From Karstenula rhodostoma CBS 690.94 (Eukaryota; Ascomycota; Dothideomycetes; Pleosporales; Didymosphaeriaceae): a DNA stretch of 64,000 bases. Positions within the stretch are counted from its first letter, which is position 1, and every line of letters begins with the position of its first letter. The notes under the pieces are model-generated. The model was given only the letters and a program-made list of their open reading frames with translations. It did not search any database and was not told where the DNA came from. A program made the position numbers and the translations under genes. The stretch covers positions 1,069,397 to 1,133,396 of the forward strand of contig MU001499.1 in NCBI GenBank assembly GCA_010093485.1, in the 5' to 3' direction. Positions 10,548 to 21,663 of the stretch are shown one piece after another.

Positions 10548-12298
10548 GCAGTTTCTCCTCTGAAGATCTCTGGGCTTGTCTAGTCCTGGGGTTCGACGAG
10601 AAGAAGGGCGTTGGTGGTCTGAAGAGAAGGGTTGGATTCTGCCATGGTTGATGACTGTTAGCGACTCCGCTTCACGATGGTTGCATTATGGGGTTGGAGT
10701 TCTGGAGTCATCACCGTGAAACCGCGCGCTCACGCGCTGCAGCGTTTTGATTGTATAATTTAATATTGCGCTTGGTCGATGAGCTACTGTCAATATCTAG
10801 CTTAGAGGAACCTGCGTATGGTATGGTGGAATCTCATGTTCATGGACTAGCTACTTTACGAGTCGACAAATTTAGTTGACATGATTTTCACCCTTGCAAT
10901 CGGTTCTCGCGTTGCTTCCTGATGTCGCAGTTAGACTACTTCGACTTGAACCATGGGTTGCTCCTTCGGACTTGAGAGTGCCGATCAATAACAAATGCGA
11001 TCGAAGGCCGTTTGCAAGGCTAGAACACGCACTCGCGCTGCTTACTGCTTACAGGGGTATGGTGTTGACCTTGAACAGCGAAATTACCAGGAGGGCCACA
11101 GCGCTTGGTACTCTTTCCGCTACCGCGCACCCTCGGCGCCAACCCGCATCCTGCCTGACGCCTCGGTAGCCACCGATGCCATCGGGAAAGATACTTGAGT
11201 TGTCGATTTCTTGCTCGTTGCTCGTGTGTTGTCCATATCCCATTCCGGTCTCCAATCGAAACACTTTTTGCACGTATGTTGGACTGTAGATGGGTGTGCG
11301 GCGAAGCCGTTCATTGGACGGAAGGCACGAGATCAATTAATAGATTCCATGTCAGCTACAACTGTAACATAACCGTTACGGCACACGTCCATCACCCTTG
11401 TCACACCGTTCGATTCCCAACGCGGAAATTCGTTCTTGACTCTTCACCCCCAAAGTCGACCTCCGCCGCTACCAGGCCGTAGCTTCGCCAACTTTCCCTT
11501 TCAAGTGATTCGCCCGCGAAGCTCTTGTCCGACTGTTTCAGGAACCTTATCTTGTGCTCGCAGTCCTCTCCTAGGTTCACAGTCTCCTTGTCTGTGTGTT
11601 TGCTTCGCCGCCTGACGTTCGATGTCGCTGGTCGGATGTCCGACGATGTTTCTCTAACAGGGGGACACCATGCCGTGTTTCGTAGGACACGCGAGGGGGC
11701 TTCCGCGTTTGTTGTACGAACGGGGCGTTGTTGTCGTATGACACCGCGCGATCAAAAACTCGAGTTGTTATCTTTCGGTTAGTCTACGAGGCGAGCCAAG
11801 CTGAAGGTCGGCCGCTATCCGAAGAATCGAGCTGGAATGGAGCCATGCACAAGGACTTTCGTTGGTTCAGTATGTTGTTGCCGGGCTACTTTGGGCCTCA
11901 CACTTATGGTTGTTATATAGTTGCTGTGCAAGGTAACCAGCTGGGATGCTCTCATTCCTCCACACACAACCCCTTCTTGCACCAACTCGTAGAGCGCCGG
12001 GACAGATAGCATACTGTACAGAATTCGACCAAAGTTTTTTTCAAGTCAGCTTATCCAACTACCATAGGTAGCAGTTCTGGTACGGGCTACATGATAACGA
12101 GGTATACGAGGCTACAACGGCCTACCTTCGACCTATCACACGCCCGGTAAACACAGTGCGGAAGCATTCCGTCAAAGCCGGAAGCTACCCCGCAACCCAC
12201 TGCTACACAAGTACGAGGTGAACCATACAGAGCGCTCTCCAAAACGCATTTGAATTGTATCTCCTTCCTCTCCACTGCTTTCTAGAAATCCAAACCCC
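10548..12298. other. Intergenic, no supported gene
   Basis: About 1.75 kb between two + strand genes. It should contain the 3' UTR of the GPI-protein gene (to about 10.8 kb, where TATAATTTAATATT occurs) and the promoter of the dehydrogenase gene. Short frames on both strands near 11.0-11.8 kb show no coding signal. Confidence 0.6.
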
Positions 12299-13289
12299 AT
12301 GTCGGTCCAGAAAGTCGCCCTCATTACAGCCAGCTCGGCTGGTCTAGGAGCGCAAGTAGCTCGCGTACTCGCATCAGACTTCCGCATTGTAAGCTCTGTT
12401 GTCCCACGGATTTTGACAGGTATGTTTGCTGATATGTTCAAGGTCATAAACTATGCCTCCAATGCCTCGCGCGCCTCAGAACTCGTAGACGAGCTTTCCA
12501 AGATCCCAAGCACACATCCGAATCCGTCCACACCGCGCTTCCATATACTTCAAGCCGATGTTTCGTCAAGATCATCTGTTGAGGCTCTTGTGAAAGACGC
12601 AGTTAAGACGATGGGACGCCTCGACGTTGTCGTCTCCAATGCAGGCTGGACGCGCATGACAAACTTCCTCAACATTGATGAGGCCGTCGTGGATGAGGAT
12701 TGGGATCGTTGTTTCGTAAGTCTTTGAAACATGCATTTGTGCTCTCGATGTGGGCTACATCGTGAGGCTGAGACATTAGAGTGTAGGTAATGAACGTAAA
12801 AACCCACTTATGGCTTGCGTACGCGGCAAAAGACGCCCTAGCCGAATCGGAAGGGACTTTCATCACTACAGCTAGTGTCGCGGGTGTCAAGCCTTCGGGC
12901 TCCAGCTTGGTACGATACTCCCTTGTACAAAGTCGCTATATTTTAGACGTAGACACCTTGTACATAAACCCACTTTTGTGACTCAGCTGACTGTGTACCA
13001 CCCGCGAGTATAGGCATATAGCGTTACCAAGGCGGGACAAATACACCTCGCGAAGGGGCTTGCGGTGATATTGGCGCCTAAGATCAGGGTCAATAGCGTA
13101 AGTCCTGGAATGATGCTGACTGAATGGGGTTTGAAGTTCCCAGCTGCAAAGAGAGAGAAAGCGATTGAAAACACAAAGCTGAAGAGACTTGCTACGGTGG
13201 AGGATGTTGCAGATCAAATTAGGACGCTGGCGTTGAGTCGGAGTGTGACGGGACAGAACCTGTGTATTGACGGAGGGTCATCCATTTGA
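12299..13289 (+). CDS. Short-chain dehydrogenase/reductase
   Basis: This is an NAD(P)-dependent oxidoreductase of the classical SDR family; the substrate is unknown. Exons 12299-12388, 12443-12715, 12787-12909 and 13014-13289 give 253 aa, all joined in phase 0. The cofactor motif is ALITASSAGLGAQVA, so the first Gly of TGxxxGxG is replaced by Ala. The family NAG motif is present in VVVSNAGW. The catalytic Ser lies in TTASVAGVKPSG, and YSVTK supplies the catalytic Tyr and Lys; its Tyr is the second codon of exon 4. RVNSVSPGMM and the C-terminal GQNLCIDGGSSI are also typical. Convergent with the following uncharacterised gene. Lack of biosynthetic neighbours gives no hint of a pathway. Confidence 0.9.
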
Positions 13290-13490
13290 GATTGTGGAAG
13301 TCATTATTTATACATCTATCCCCACACACACGCTAACATGATGCAACGGAACATAACAGTGCCCATGCTATTCTGTCCGAGATGCAACGGCACTCAACCA
13401 CCTGGAGATATCACCGCCAACGCCGATCGTGGTGACACATCTTTTCCATTTATCTTACGTTACATTGGGCACCCACGGTGCCATCCTCTT

Positions 13491-14944
13491 CTACCATGTA
13501 GTAGGAACCTGAGAATATTCCTTTCGGCTGATGTTGAGATCGTCGAAGATGGAGTCGTCTCCTGCGTTCGAACATTAACACCAAGCATCAGCAGAAGAGG
13601 ATAGACGTACCATGGAGATGCTCAACGCGCAATTCATCTTCGTGCTCCAATTTCTCGAGTTCTTCCTTGGGAGTATCCTTGTCATGCTTCTGATCTTTTG
13701 TGGTAGCTTGGATGGCGCTGTCGGTGTGCTCACCAATGAGCAGGATTTGTGTGTTGTCATAATCGAGATATTTCGGCTTCACCTCCGACCACGCGAGGCC
13801 GCGGAACTCTTCGAAGAACCTAGGGAGGTCAGTCCTGATGTTGTTCACATATTTTTGTGCTGTCTAAACCTACTCCTTTGGGAAGTCAGGGCTTTGCGGC
13901 AGATTTGCGTTCGCGGGACCAGGACGCTGGGGATTTTTGACAGATATGACGAACGATCCCTTTTCGCGCAAACCCAAATCCTGTTGCACCTCTCCCAGTT
14001 TTGATGGAATAGTAATGGCGTACACAAGATGCGTTGAGCGATCTTCCGTGCGGGAAATGAAATATACGCCTTCCGCGACGGTGGCGACTGGTTCGACCCG
14101 ACGTGTGCCCTGAGTTCTCGTCTCGTATTCATCCCCCTTGAAGAAGTTATCTTTGAGGTCTTGTATAGTCGTATTGGCCTTCTCAACGAACGCCATGAAG
14201 CGGTCGTTGTGGCTCTTAGGGAACACTTTCTTCGGCAGCGCCAGGAGGCGATTGTTCTCAAGGTCGGGAAGCGCTCCCTCACCTGCAGCGGGTTTGGATC
14301 AGCACCATGATAAGACGTGGAGGATGTCCTCACTAACCTAATTTTGTTCCGAGAGGCAAGGGACGGAGGACAAAATAGGTGCGGGCCAAGTCGCCGACAC
14401 TTTCGGAATCTTCGATGCCCACACGGTTGCGAGTGAAGAAGTATACGATTCCCTTCTCGAGTATGTTCGACGCAATGTTATTCTCGCGCTGGGAAGATTT
14501 TTGTACTGGGTCTTCATTCTTGGTGTCTGTGCTTTCCACGCCGTCGCCACTGTTCTTCACGCTGGTGTCCTCGGTTATTGCATCCTCTTCCCTGATATCA
14601 GCTTCTATCCTTGCTTGGCTTTCGCCATTGTTCTTGTTGTGATCCGTAGCCGGGGTCTCTTTCATCTCGGCATCTTCTTGCCTGGTCTCAGCTTCGGTCC
14701 TCGCATCGCCGGTATTCTTGTCGTCATCCGCAGCATGAGTATCCTTCATCTCGGCATTCTCATCAGGAATTTTGGGCTGATCCTCGGTGTTTGCGCCTGC
14801 TAGGGACTCTTCAATGGTCGTCTGCTTCACAGCTTTACGGCCTCCCTTGGGCGAGTTGGTATCTGCCTTTCTCTTGGAACCAGCTGCTGCCTCTTTCTTT
14901 TTCGGACTGGAGCTATTACGCGCTGATGCTCGTGTGCTAGGCAT
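13491..14944 (-). CDS. Uncharacterised fungal protein, acidic/basic N-terminus and conserved C-terminal domain
   Basis: I do not know its function; similar fungal proteins are sometimes labelled BTB-type, but I see no BTB fold. Exons 14338-14944, 13874-14282, 13611-13819 and 13491-13561 give 431 aa. Reading straight through at about 13870 meets two TAG codons. A GTAGGT donor at 13873, a GGACTGAC branch and a CTAG acceptor at 13820 remove them and rejoin the frame as DFPKEFFEEFRGLAW. The first 200 residues are low-complexity: a basic start (SSPKKKEAAAGSKRKAD, likely nuclear), then acidic repeats with recurring EDAEMKET/AEMKDT units. The ordered part begins GIVYFFTRNRVGIED and includes VYFISRTEDRSTHLVYAI. 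It ends NISRKEYSQVPTTW. Convergent with the SDR gene. Confidence 0.8.
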
Positions 14945-15602
14945 ACTGGTCGATAGGTGATGGGTGCGTGATCGTTAGATGTATGCCGGTCGATTGTTTC
15001 GGCACGAGACGTAGACAATTGTGAAGTACGAAGGATGGCTTTATGTAGAGGCGGAAGTCACTGTTTGCTAAGGTTTGGCTTAACAATTCTAGCGTCTTCC
15101 TCAACGCGACTGTGACGCGTAGGTAACACTACCGGGTGACGGTGACGTCATCGATGACAATTGTGAAAGCCGTAACACTGAGAATGACCACCACAGAGTC
15201 TTAATGATACACGTCCTATATATCTTCAAAGATTCTGTCGTAGCGCCCCTCAATTGAGTTGCTAACACACGCCCTTGATCATTGCTCCCATTCTCGCTGC
15301 GATTTCTTGTCAGCTAGCACGGATGGTAGTAGCCACGAATAATGTCTGCCCATTACGGGATGATTTCACTCATAGCATAGTTCTGCTGACTATCGGTGGC
15401 GAAGGCGACGCAGGCATTGGAAGCGGTAACTGTCAGGTCGTAAGATCGAAGGGTGAGCTAGGCGCGCAGATGAGGTATTCTCACATTCCATTCTGGTATG
15501 TCTCCAGCGACAAGGTCCTCCAACGGTTGTATGTTTGGATCGGAATGGTAACACCAAAAGCGACATGACCACGATAGCCGCTATGTCATGGTAACACTAC
15601 CA
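14945..15602. other. Intergenic, no supported gene
   Basis: About 660 bp comprising the promoter of the uncharacterised gene on the left and the 3' region of HEM4 on the right. The string GGTAACACTACC recurs (about 15122 and 15589), too short to call a repeat family. No gene is supported. Confidence 0.6.
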
Positions 15603-16547
15603 TCAACCTGAACGCAATAGGAAGCTTTGGATGCCCTCGGCGATCCCTTCTGCGCTTGGCTTCTGTGCACAAACCTCTGGGTTAAACCCAAACTCTTCAA
15701 TCAGGTAATCGCGGGTGGTCGGCCCAATCGTGACAACCGAGATGTCCCTTGGGATGGCGTTCGATGCTGAAGCCCTGCCTGTCTTCGAGTCCAAAAGTCC
15801 CAAACTCTCCAACATAGCTTGGCAGCCCGTAGGAGAAAAGACTACTACCCACTGCCGAACCTTGCCATTGGCCGCATGTTCCTGCCAGATCGACGTGAAG
15901 TTTGACTTGAAAGACTGCATCTCACCGGTTTCGTAGATTTCTAGTTCCTGTACCACAATCCTCTGTCCGGGAGGGAGGTTTGGAGATTGGAGTGTTTTCG
16001 GTATGATGTCCCTTCTCTTTTCACCCACAAGGAACAAGATGTGAGGCTTATCATTGCCCTCGTATAACTTGTTGTAGTGGTCTAGAATGTGTTCTGCAAG
16101 AGCCTGCCCATTCCCCGTCTCTTCACCTACCACAGGGCAATGCAGGTTGATTGAGTTCAGGCTACGTGCCGTGGCCGGGCCCACAACGTACAGAGGCATG
16201 TGGTTGGGAAGCAAGTCCTCAACAAGATGGCCGTCCTTGCTCTTCTTCATGTCCTCCACCATTCGTGCGAAAGCCTCCACGGCGCGCTGAGAGGTGAAAA
16301 CCATGGCACCATACTGGGGCCGGGCGGCAGGGTGGGCACCAACAAAGTCGCCATTTTCGATGTGCTGCCGAACTTGGCGGAGTGCGTCTTGCTTGAATCT
16401 GTGCTCGAGCACGGGCACGAAGACGGGCTCGTATTTCCCGTCGTCCAAAGAGGTGAAATGTTCCTCGTAGGCGTCGGTCGGCGCAGATTTGGTCTTGAGC
16501 AGCAGCAAAGGCACTTTACCTTGACCGCGGAGCGTAGGATTGGCCAT
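15603..16547 (-). CDS. HEM4: Uroporphyrinogen-III synthase
   Basis: Closes hydroxymethylbilane to uroporphyrinogen III with inversion of ring D in cytosolic heme synthesis. It is a single exon of 314 aa from the ATG at 16547 (MANPTLRGQGKVPLLLLKTK). The frame runs 22 codons further up but without ATG. The family's two alternating Rossmann-like lobes are visible in PVLEHRF, GAMVFTSQRAVEAF, LYVVGPATARSL, HILFLVGEKRRDIIP, LEIYETGEM, WVVVFSPTGCQAM and VVTIGPTTRDYL. It ends near PSAEGIAEGIQSFL. Sequence similarity in this family is always low, but the order and spacing of these motifs are right. Divergent from BFR1 with only 193 bp between start codons. Confidence 0.92.
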   Translation of the reverse strand: MANPTLRGQGKVPLLLLKTKSAPTDAYEEHFTSLDDGKYEPVFVPVLEHRFKQDALRQVRQHIENGDFVGAHPAARPQYGAMVFTSQRAVEAFARMVEDMKKSKDGHLVEDLLPNHMPLYVVGPATARSLNSINLHCPVVGEETGNGQALAEHILDHYNKLYEGNDKPHILFLVGEKRRDIIPKTLQSPNLPPGQRIVVQELEIYETGEMQSFKSNFTSIWQEHAANGKVRQWVVVFSPTGCQAMLESLGLLDSKTGRASASNAIPRDISVVTIGPTTRDYLIEEFGFNPEVCAQKPSAEGIAEGIQSFLLRSG

Positions 16548-16740
16548 GTTGGGGGAAGTGAAAGAGTCCGCCACGATAAGCGAGGGTTGGGCGAGACCAT
16601 CAGGGCGGACCACGGGTAAAATTGCCCTACCCGTGCGCCGCTCGTGTGAATATTGACTACCTTGATTCAGGGTCTCTCGTTATAAGCACCCTCGAGCTCG
16701 CACCCACTCTCGCCTCGCCCGCAGTTCGACTCTCGACAAC

Positions 16741-18691
16741 ATGGCAGACACCGCCGCACCTCTCGCCGCTTCCAAGGCCGAGTCTTCTGAGGCCAAGCAG
16801 CAATTCGTGCGCCCCGAAAAGCCTGATGAGACCGTGTATAAGGACCAGCTTTACAAGCTCGAGAAGACTCACTCCGATGCCCAGGCCAAATTCGTAAGTC
16901 CTACACTGTTCTGTTTGCTCCCAGCAATGCATTGCCCTTGCTGCTACCTTGTTGTTGCACACCTCGTCGTGGTGCGATGCCTGTCTTCCGTCTCCTGCGA
17001 CTGCCCGCTGCGCACGGCTGTTTGCTTTCGGGTGCGACATGAAGCCAACCCGCGTGCTGACCATCGCAGAATGCCGCAAAAGCAAAGCTCGACGACGCCC
17101 GCCCCAACAATAAGGACTCGCCGAACGCTGTACGCCAGCAAGAGCTCAAGGCCGAGCTCACCAAGATTCGCCAAACGCAGCAGGGCCAGAAATCCTCACG
17201 CACCGCCATCCTAGACAAAATCAAGCGCCTCGATGAACAACTCAAGGGTCGCATTGGCGAGCTCAAGACCGCCAAGGGCAAGGTGAATTTCAAGAGCGTT
17301 GAGGACGTCGATCGCGAGATTGCGCGACTCCAGAAGGAGGTGGACACCGGTCGCATGAAGATTGTCGACGAGAAGAAGGCCCTGAATGAGATCACGAACC
17401 TTAACAAGGCCCGCAAGAACTTTTCCGGTTTCGATGCCCAGCAAAAGTCGATCGACGACCTCAAAGCGCAAATCGCCGAGCAGAAGAAGCTCCTTGACGA
17501 CCCAGAGCAGAAGGCTCTCAGCAGCCGTTACACCGAGCTTCAGGATGAGTTGGACAAGCTCAAGGCGGAGCAGGATGGAGCGTTTAAGAACATGAAAGTC
17601 CTGATGGAGGCCCGAGACAAGGCCCGTGAAGACCAGCAGGTCAAATTCCAAGCCATCAAGGAGCACAAGGACCAGTACTACCAGCAGAAGCGTGCCTTTG
17701 CCGAATACGACTTCCAGGCCCGCAAGGCCCGTCAAGAGCGCAAGCGACAGGAACAGGCCGAGTACCAGGCGAATAAGCGAAAGGAGATAGCTGCCAAGCG
17801 TCTCGAGGAGGCCAGCGCTCCTGCCTACCAAGACGAGATCCTTACCTCTGAGGGCCTGATCCGCTACTTTGATCCGTCCGCCCTGCCTGCGAAAGAGACG
17901 ACAACCACGAGCAAGTTTGCTGCTTCCGCCCAGAGGACTGTTGACGACGCTGGCCTCAAGGGAACCCGTCTTTCCAAGAAGGGCGATGATGAGGAGGCCT
18001 ACTTCATTGGCAGCGGCGCAAAGAAGAACAAGAAAGGACGGAAAGCCGCAGCCCCTGCGTCCGAGAAATTTAACTTGAACATCGGGGTCTTGGACGAGCT
18101 TGCCAAGGTTGGAGTGAACCCGCCATCCAGCCAGGCAGACGTCCCTGCCACGGTCGAGAAGTTGAAGGAGAAGCTCGAGAAATGGAAGTCTGAGCAAGAT
18201 GCCAAGACTAAGGAGGTACGTTTTTATCCATCAAAGCGACGAAATCTCGCACGGGTCTCGTTGCCGTTTTCTCTTTGTGCATAAGCCCTGGATGTATTGT
18301 GGAAAGCCAGACTGTTACACAATCATGACCCGAAAGGTATTGGTTCGTGCGCAGTCTTCTTTTGTACTATACATTACGGGTTACTGCAGGAGAACAGGCG
18401 CGGTGGGGGCTTCAAGATCATTCGCTGCGCACTGCCCAACCTATCCCGATCATCATGCTGACTTCAGTTTAGAACATTGCGAAAGCGCAAAAGGAAATTG
18501 ACCGCTTGGAGGCCGAGGAGACTGATGGAGTCACCGACGCCGCGCGCAAGCCCTCGGAAAAGAACCAAGCTGTCAATGGCGGTCCTGTCTCCGCGGTAGC
18601 TGAACTTCAACAGGAAAAGCCTGCAGAAGCCGACGTAGCGGAGGAGCTCGAGAAAGCGAAGATTGAGGACAGCGAGGCTCTCGAGTCATAG
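16741..18691 (+). CDS. BFR1: Bfr1-like mRNP/nuclear segregation protein
   Basis: Bfr1 is a coiled-coil RNA-binding protein associated with polysomes and ER-bound mRNPs. Exons 16741-16893, 17070-18215 and 18473-18691 give 505 aa. Almost the whole protein is charged coiled coil, for example VDREIARLQKEVDTGRMK, LDKLKAEQDGAFKNM and KARQERKRQEQAEYQ. The family signature YQDEILTSEGLIRYFDP follows, then a KKGDDEEAYFIGSGAKKNKK linker and a C-terminal helix. The introns are long for this window (176 and 257 nt). The second join reads TKENIAKAQKEIDRLEAEE without a gap, so I take the whole 257 nt as intron. Confidence 0.9.
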
Positions 18692-19471
18692 GAGATTCTA
18701 CTCTTAGTCGACATGACGGTCGCTATAATATGAGCATCACGGGATTACAAAAATCGCAATCTGCATTGGGGCATTTACAGGATCAAGCCCTTCGCTTGGT
18801 CCTGCTTCATCTCTATTACATACATCTTCATGTTGCCATGTTAGGGGGAACATTAATCGGACGGTTTCATGGCATGTCGGATTTGCTGTGCTCTATATCT
18901 TCATCCAATAGGAAGACAGCTAGGTCTAGATGTACTTTTCATTAACTTTCATCCTCATTTTCACCTTCCGACCGCTGCCTGTATAGTGCGTAGTAGTTGT
19001 GATGATGATGGCATCTACGAATGCGCCTTACGAGAGCAAGTCTCACCTTTTAGAGCCCCACATGTTCCAAGGTTGCGCGCCACGATTTCCAGAGCATCGG
19101 CACGCTCAGTAGATCGTGGTTACCCCAGATAGGTGGGGTTTTGTGGAACATAACAAATCATGGTGACGTCAGGCGGCAGGCGCACTGCCCATATGTAAAC
19201 GCGAACTTCGCGCTCTTGTTTGTTCTGCTCCTCATAGCAACTTAAGTCGATTGATCAAATAAATCCACTCAGGTATGTATAATCTTGTTCGACGTGTCCG
19301 CCTGCCTTCTACCGCAGACTGCTGCATCCCAGCAAGCATCAGTTGCAGTCGGATCAGTCCGCTTGGTCAGGCGCAAGCAAATCTCACTGCATGACCACCA
19401 GCTAATAGTCTCTAGGTGCTTTCTACAGATCCAAACAAACTTCTGCTTCATCGAAATTCCAGTCATCAGCC
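18692..19471. other. Intergenic; BFR1 3' UTR and promoter of the BLI-3-like gene
   Basis: About 780 bp between two + strand genes. A plausible leader precedes the next start codon (TTTCTACAGATCC at about 19425 could be a 5' UTR splice acceptor, after CTAATAG). No coding or RNA gene is seen. Confidence 0.5.
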
Positions 19472-20138
19472 ATGTCGTCCTACAGCAACGCAGACACGGG
19501 CAGCAAGCAGGCCGACCCGTACACTGCGCAGAACAAGCAGGAGCCTTCCCTCAAGGAAAAGGTTGAGGACCTGTTCAGCTTCATCGACAAGACAAAGATC
19601 TGCTTGTTGACTGCGCAAACGGCGCAGAGCGATTTGCTCACATCGAGAGCCATGGCTTTGGCGGCAAAGGTATGGCCCTCATCCAGATGCGCGGCGTGCT
19701 TACATTGCTAACGCAATACAGGAGGACAACGGCTTTGACCTTCTCTTCCACACCAACACCGAGTCCGGCAAGACCGATGATCTCAAGACCCACCCTTCCG
19801 TCAACATTGGCTTTATCAACAACTCTGGCGAGTGGGCTTCAATTTCGGGACATGCATCCATCGAGGTCGATCGCAACGTCGTCAAGAAGCACTACTCACC
19901 CGCACTGAAGGCCTGGCTTGGTGATCTCGGTGACGGCACGCACGATGGTGGCCCAGAAGACCCACGTATTGGCATCATTCGTGTGAAGGCTAGCACAGTC
20001 ACCTATGCCGTGTCGAATAGCACAACGTTGGGAAGCTTCGTTGAGCTGGCGAAGGGTGTTGCAACGGGCCAGCCGCCTAACGTGAACAAGTTGCGCGAGC
20101 TTACGGAGGCGGAGATCTCTCAGTGGAAAGGCCAGTAG
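19472..20138 (+). CDS. BLI-3-like FMN-binding (pyridoxamine-oxidase-fold) protein
   Basis: A member of the split-barrel flavin-binding family to which Neurospora blue-light-inducible BLI-3 and bacterial general stress protein 26 belong; enzymatic role unknown. Exons 19472-19669 and 19722-20138 give 204 aa. Visible motifs are KVEDLFSFIDKTKICLLTA and LTSRAMALAAKEDNGFDLLFHTNTES, with R in the FMN-phosphate region. WASISGHASIEVDRNVVKKHY and a conserved PRIGIIRVKASTVTYAV strand follow. The splice (52-nt intron, GCTAACG branch) falls between AAK and EDNG in phase 0. Light regulation cannot be read from this sequence. Confidence 0.88.
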
Positions 20139-20544
20139 GAACATCGTGAGCGCAGAAAAGAATCTCGAGCGGACGTTCGGATGAATGAAAAGATTCACGT
20201 GTAATGCATAAGATCAAGCATTGAAGTCCGACAAGATCGGCGAATTCATTGAGCTCGAGCCTGTCATGCTTTAGCAAACCATAGCTGGTCAGAAACAGTT
20301 GAACAAGCCTTACCATAATAGCCTTGCCTTCACCAGCGTGCCTTCAAGTTGTCCTGGTAATCACAATCCACCTCCCCACATCGCATAGCATTCTTCGGAT
20401 TACCAGCTAGTACGTTCTCCGAAGATATATGCTACAAAAATCAACGCACAGGTCTAACGAACTGGTACGTTCCAGCGTCGTCTAATATTTTGTGTTTGCG
20501 TCCTGGGAAACGTAAATTGTGTTGGGATAGCACCAATGGCGTTT
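20139..20544. other. Convergent intergenic space
   Basis: About 400 bp between the 3' ends of the BLI-3-like gene and SPC34, presumably both 3' UTRs. I see nothing else in it. Confidence 0.6.
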
Positions 20545-21419
20545 TCAACGTAGGAAACCAGATATGTCTCTTCCCATAGAATTCACATGGTCTTCGAGAC
20601 CTCGTTTCCTCCGTTCCAGCTGCCTCACCTCTTCCTCTTCACGACGGAGATCCTCCTCGGTCATGACAGGCGCGACATTCTCCACCACCTCCGGCTCACG
20701 GTCGATATACTCGCGTGACCGATTGAGCTTGCTCAATTGCGCTGTCTGTTCTGCAATGCGCGACTCGTAATACTCTATCGACGCCTCGAGTCGACCATGT
20801 CGCTGGCGCATCGAAGCGATTCGATCGTGTGCTCCAGGAATTGTACTACACCCATTAGTCCAAGCCAGCGTAAGACGGTTTATACCACCGCACTTACTAT
20901 ACGCCCAGTAGCTTCTCAGCACCCTCCAGCAGTGTTTCTACATCTATGTCATTCTTGTTCACACCATCGTATGCCCGGTAACCGAGGCCACTGCCCGCCC
21001 CGCCTCCACCTCCACGTCGTATTCGCTCGACGAGCTCAGTGCCTAAGACAGCCGCAACGGCCGTGTTTCTCTTTGGTGCTCTCATAGCATTCGCGCCACC
21101 CCCGGCGATCCCCGCGGTAGGGCCATTGGCGTTGAAGATGGTATTGCGTCTATTCGAGCTACCAGCGGACTCCTGGGCTTTAGGGGCTGTAGCGGCAGGC
21201 GGAACGGAGAAGAGCGCGCGTTCATGCGATTCGGTGTCACGGATCAAGCTCGTAATATCGTGGGACTGCAGTAATGCGTTTGTAAATATCTTAGGCGGGG
21301 GAAATCTGGTGCATGGTTAGGACGGAAGGTCTACAACAGAGGCTTGGGACGTACGGCAACTCGGCAATGGACCGCGCGCAGAGCGATATCTGTTCCAAAT
21401 GCGCGTCGAGGAGCGACAT
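20545..21419 (-). CDS. SPC34: DASH/Dam1 complex subunit Spc34
   Basis: Part of the ring complex that couples kinetochores to spindle microtubules. Exons 21355-21419, 20898-21305 and 20545-20845 give 257 aa. The N-terminus MSLLDAHLEQISLCARSIAE joins across a 49-nt intron to PFPPPKIFTNALLQSHDITS, the hallmark of Spc34. The middle is Gly/Ala-rich with ATAPKAQESAGSSNRRNTIFN. The C-terminal third is a coiled coil (IEYYESRIAEQTAQLSKLNR to LRREEEEVRQLERRKRGLED), as required for heterodimer formation. The second intron (52 nt) has GTAAGT and GGACTAATG signals. Divergent from RPN3, 244 bp apart. Confidence 0.9.
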
Positions 21420-21663
21420 GGCCGACATGTATGATCTTGTTCATGAAGCCGGTGCAGACGCGGGGTGCTGGTTGCTGTAAACAACGGCCGGGGAAACGGT
21501 TGACCCGCTCCGCTGGCGGCAGCTACGACCTACGAGCTCCCGCCTCTCGACAGCCTCAGCTGCATCATCGCCCCAACACCCGCTCATTGCCCCTCCCTTC
21601 ACCCGTCCGTGATCGTCACCCGTCCTTTCTCTTAGTCCCGCGGATCGACGCAGAGCAGCAGCC

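Noticed and set aside
11402..11422. B-box-like string GTTCGATTCC on the + strand
   Set aside because: No matching A box or acceptor stem upstream, and no cloverleaf can be drawn.
13862..13876. Two in-frame TAG codons in the uncharacterised 431-aa gene, considered as pseudogene evidence
   Set aside because: A 54-nt intron with good signals (13820-13873) removes them and restores family-like sequence.
17211..18197. 328-codon open frame antisense to BFR1
   Set aside because: It is the Leu-rich shadow of a Lys/Glu/Gln-rich coiled coil on the opposite strand.
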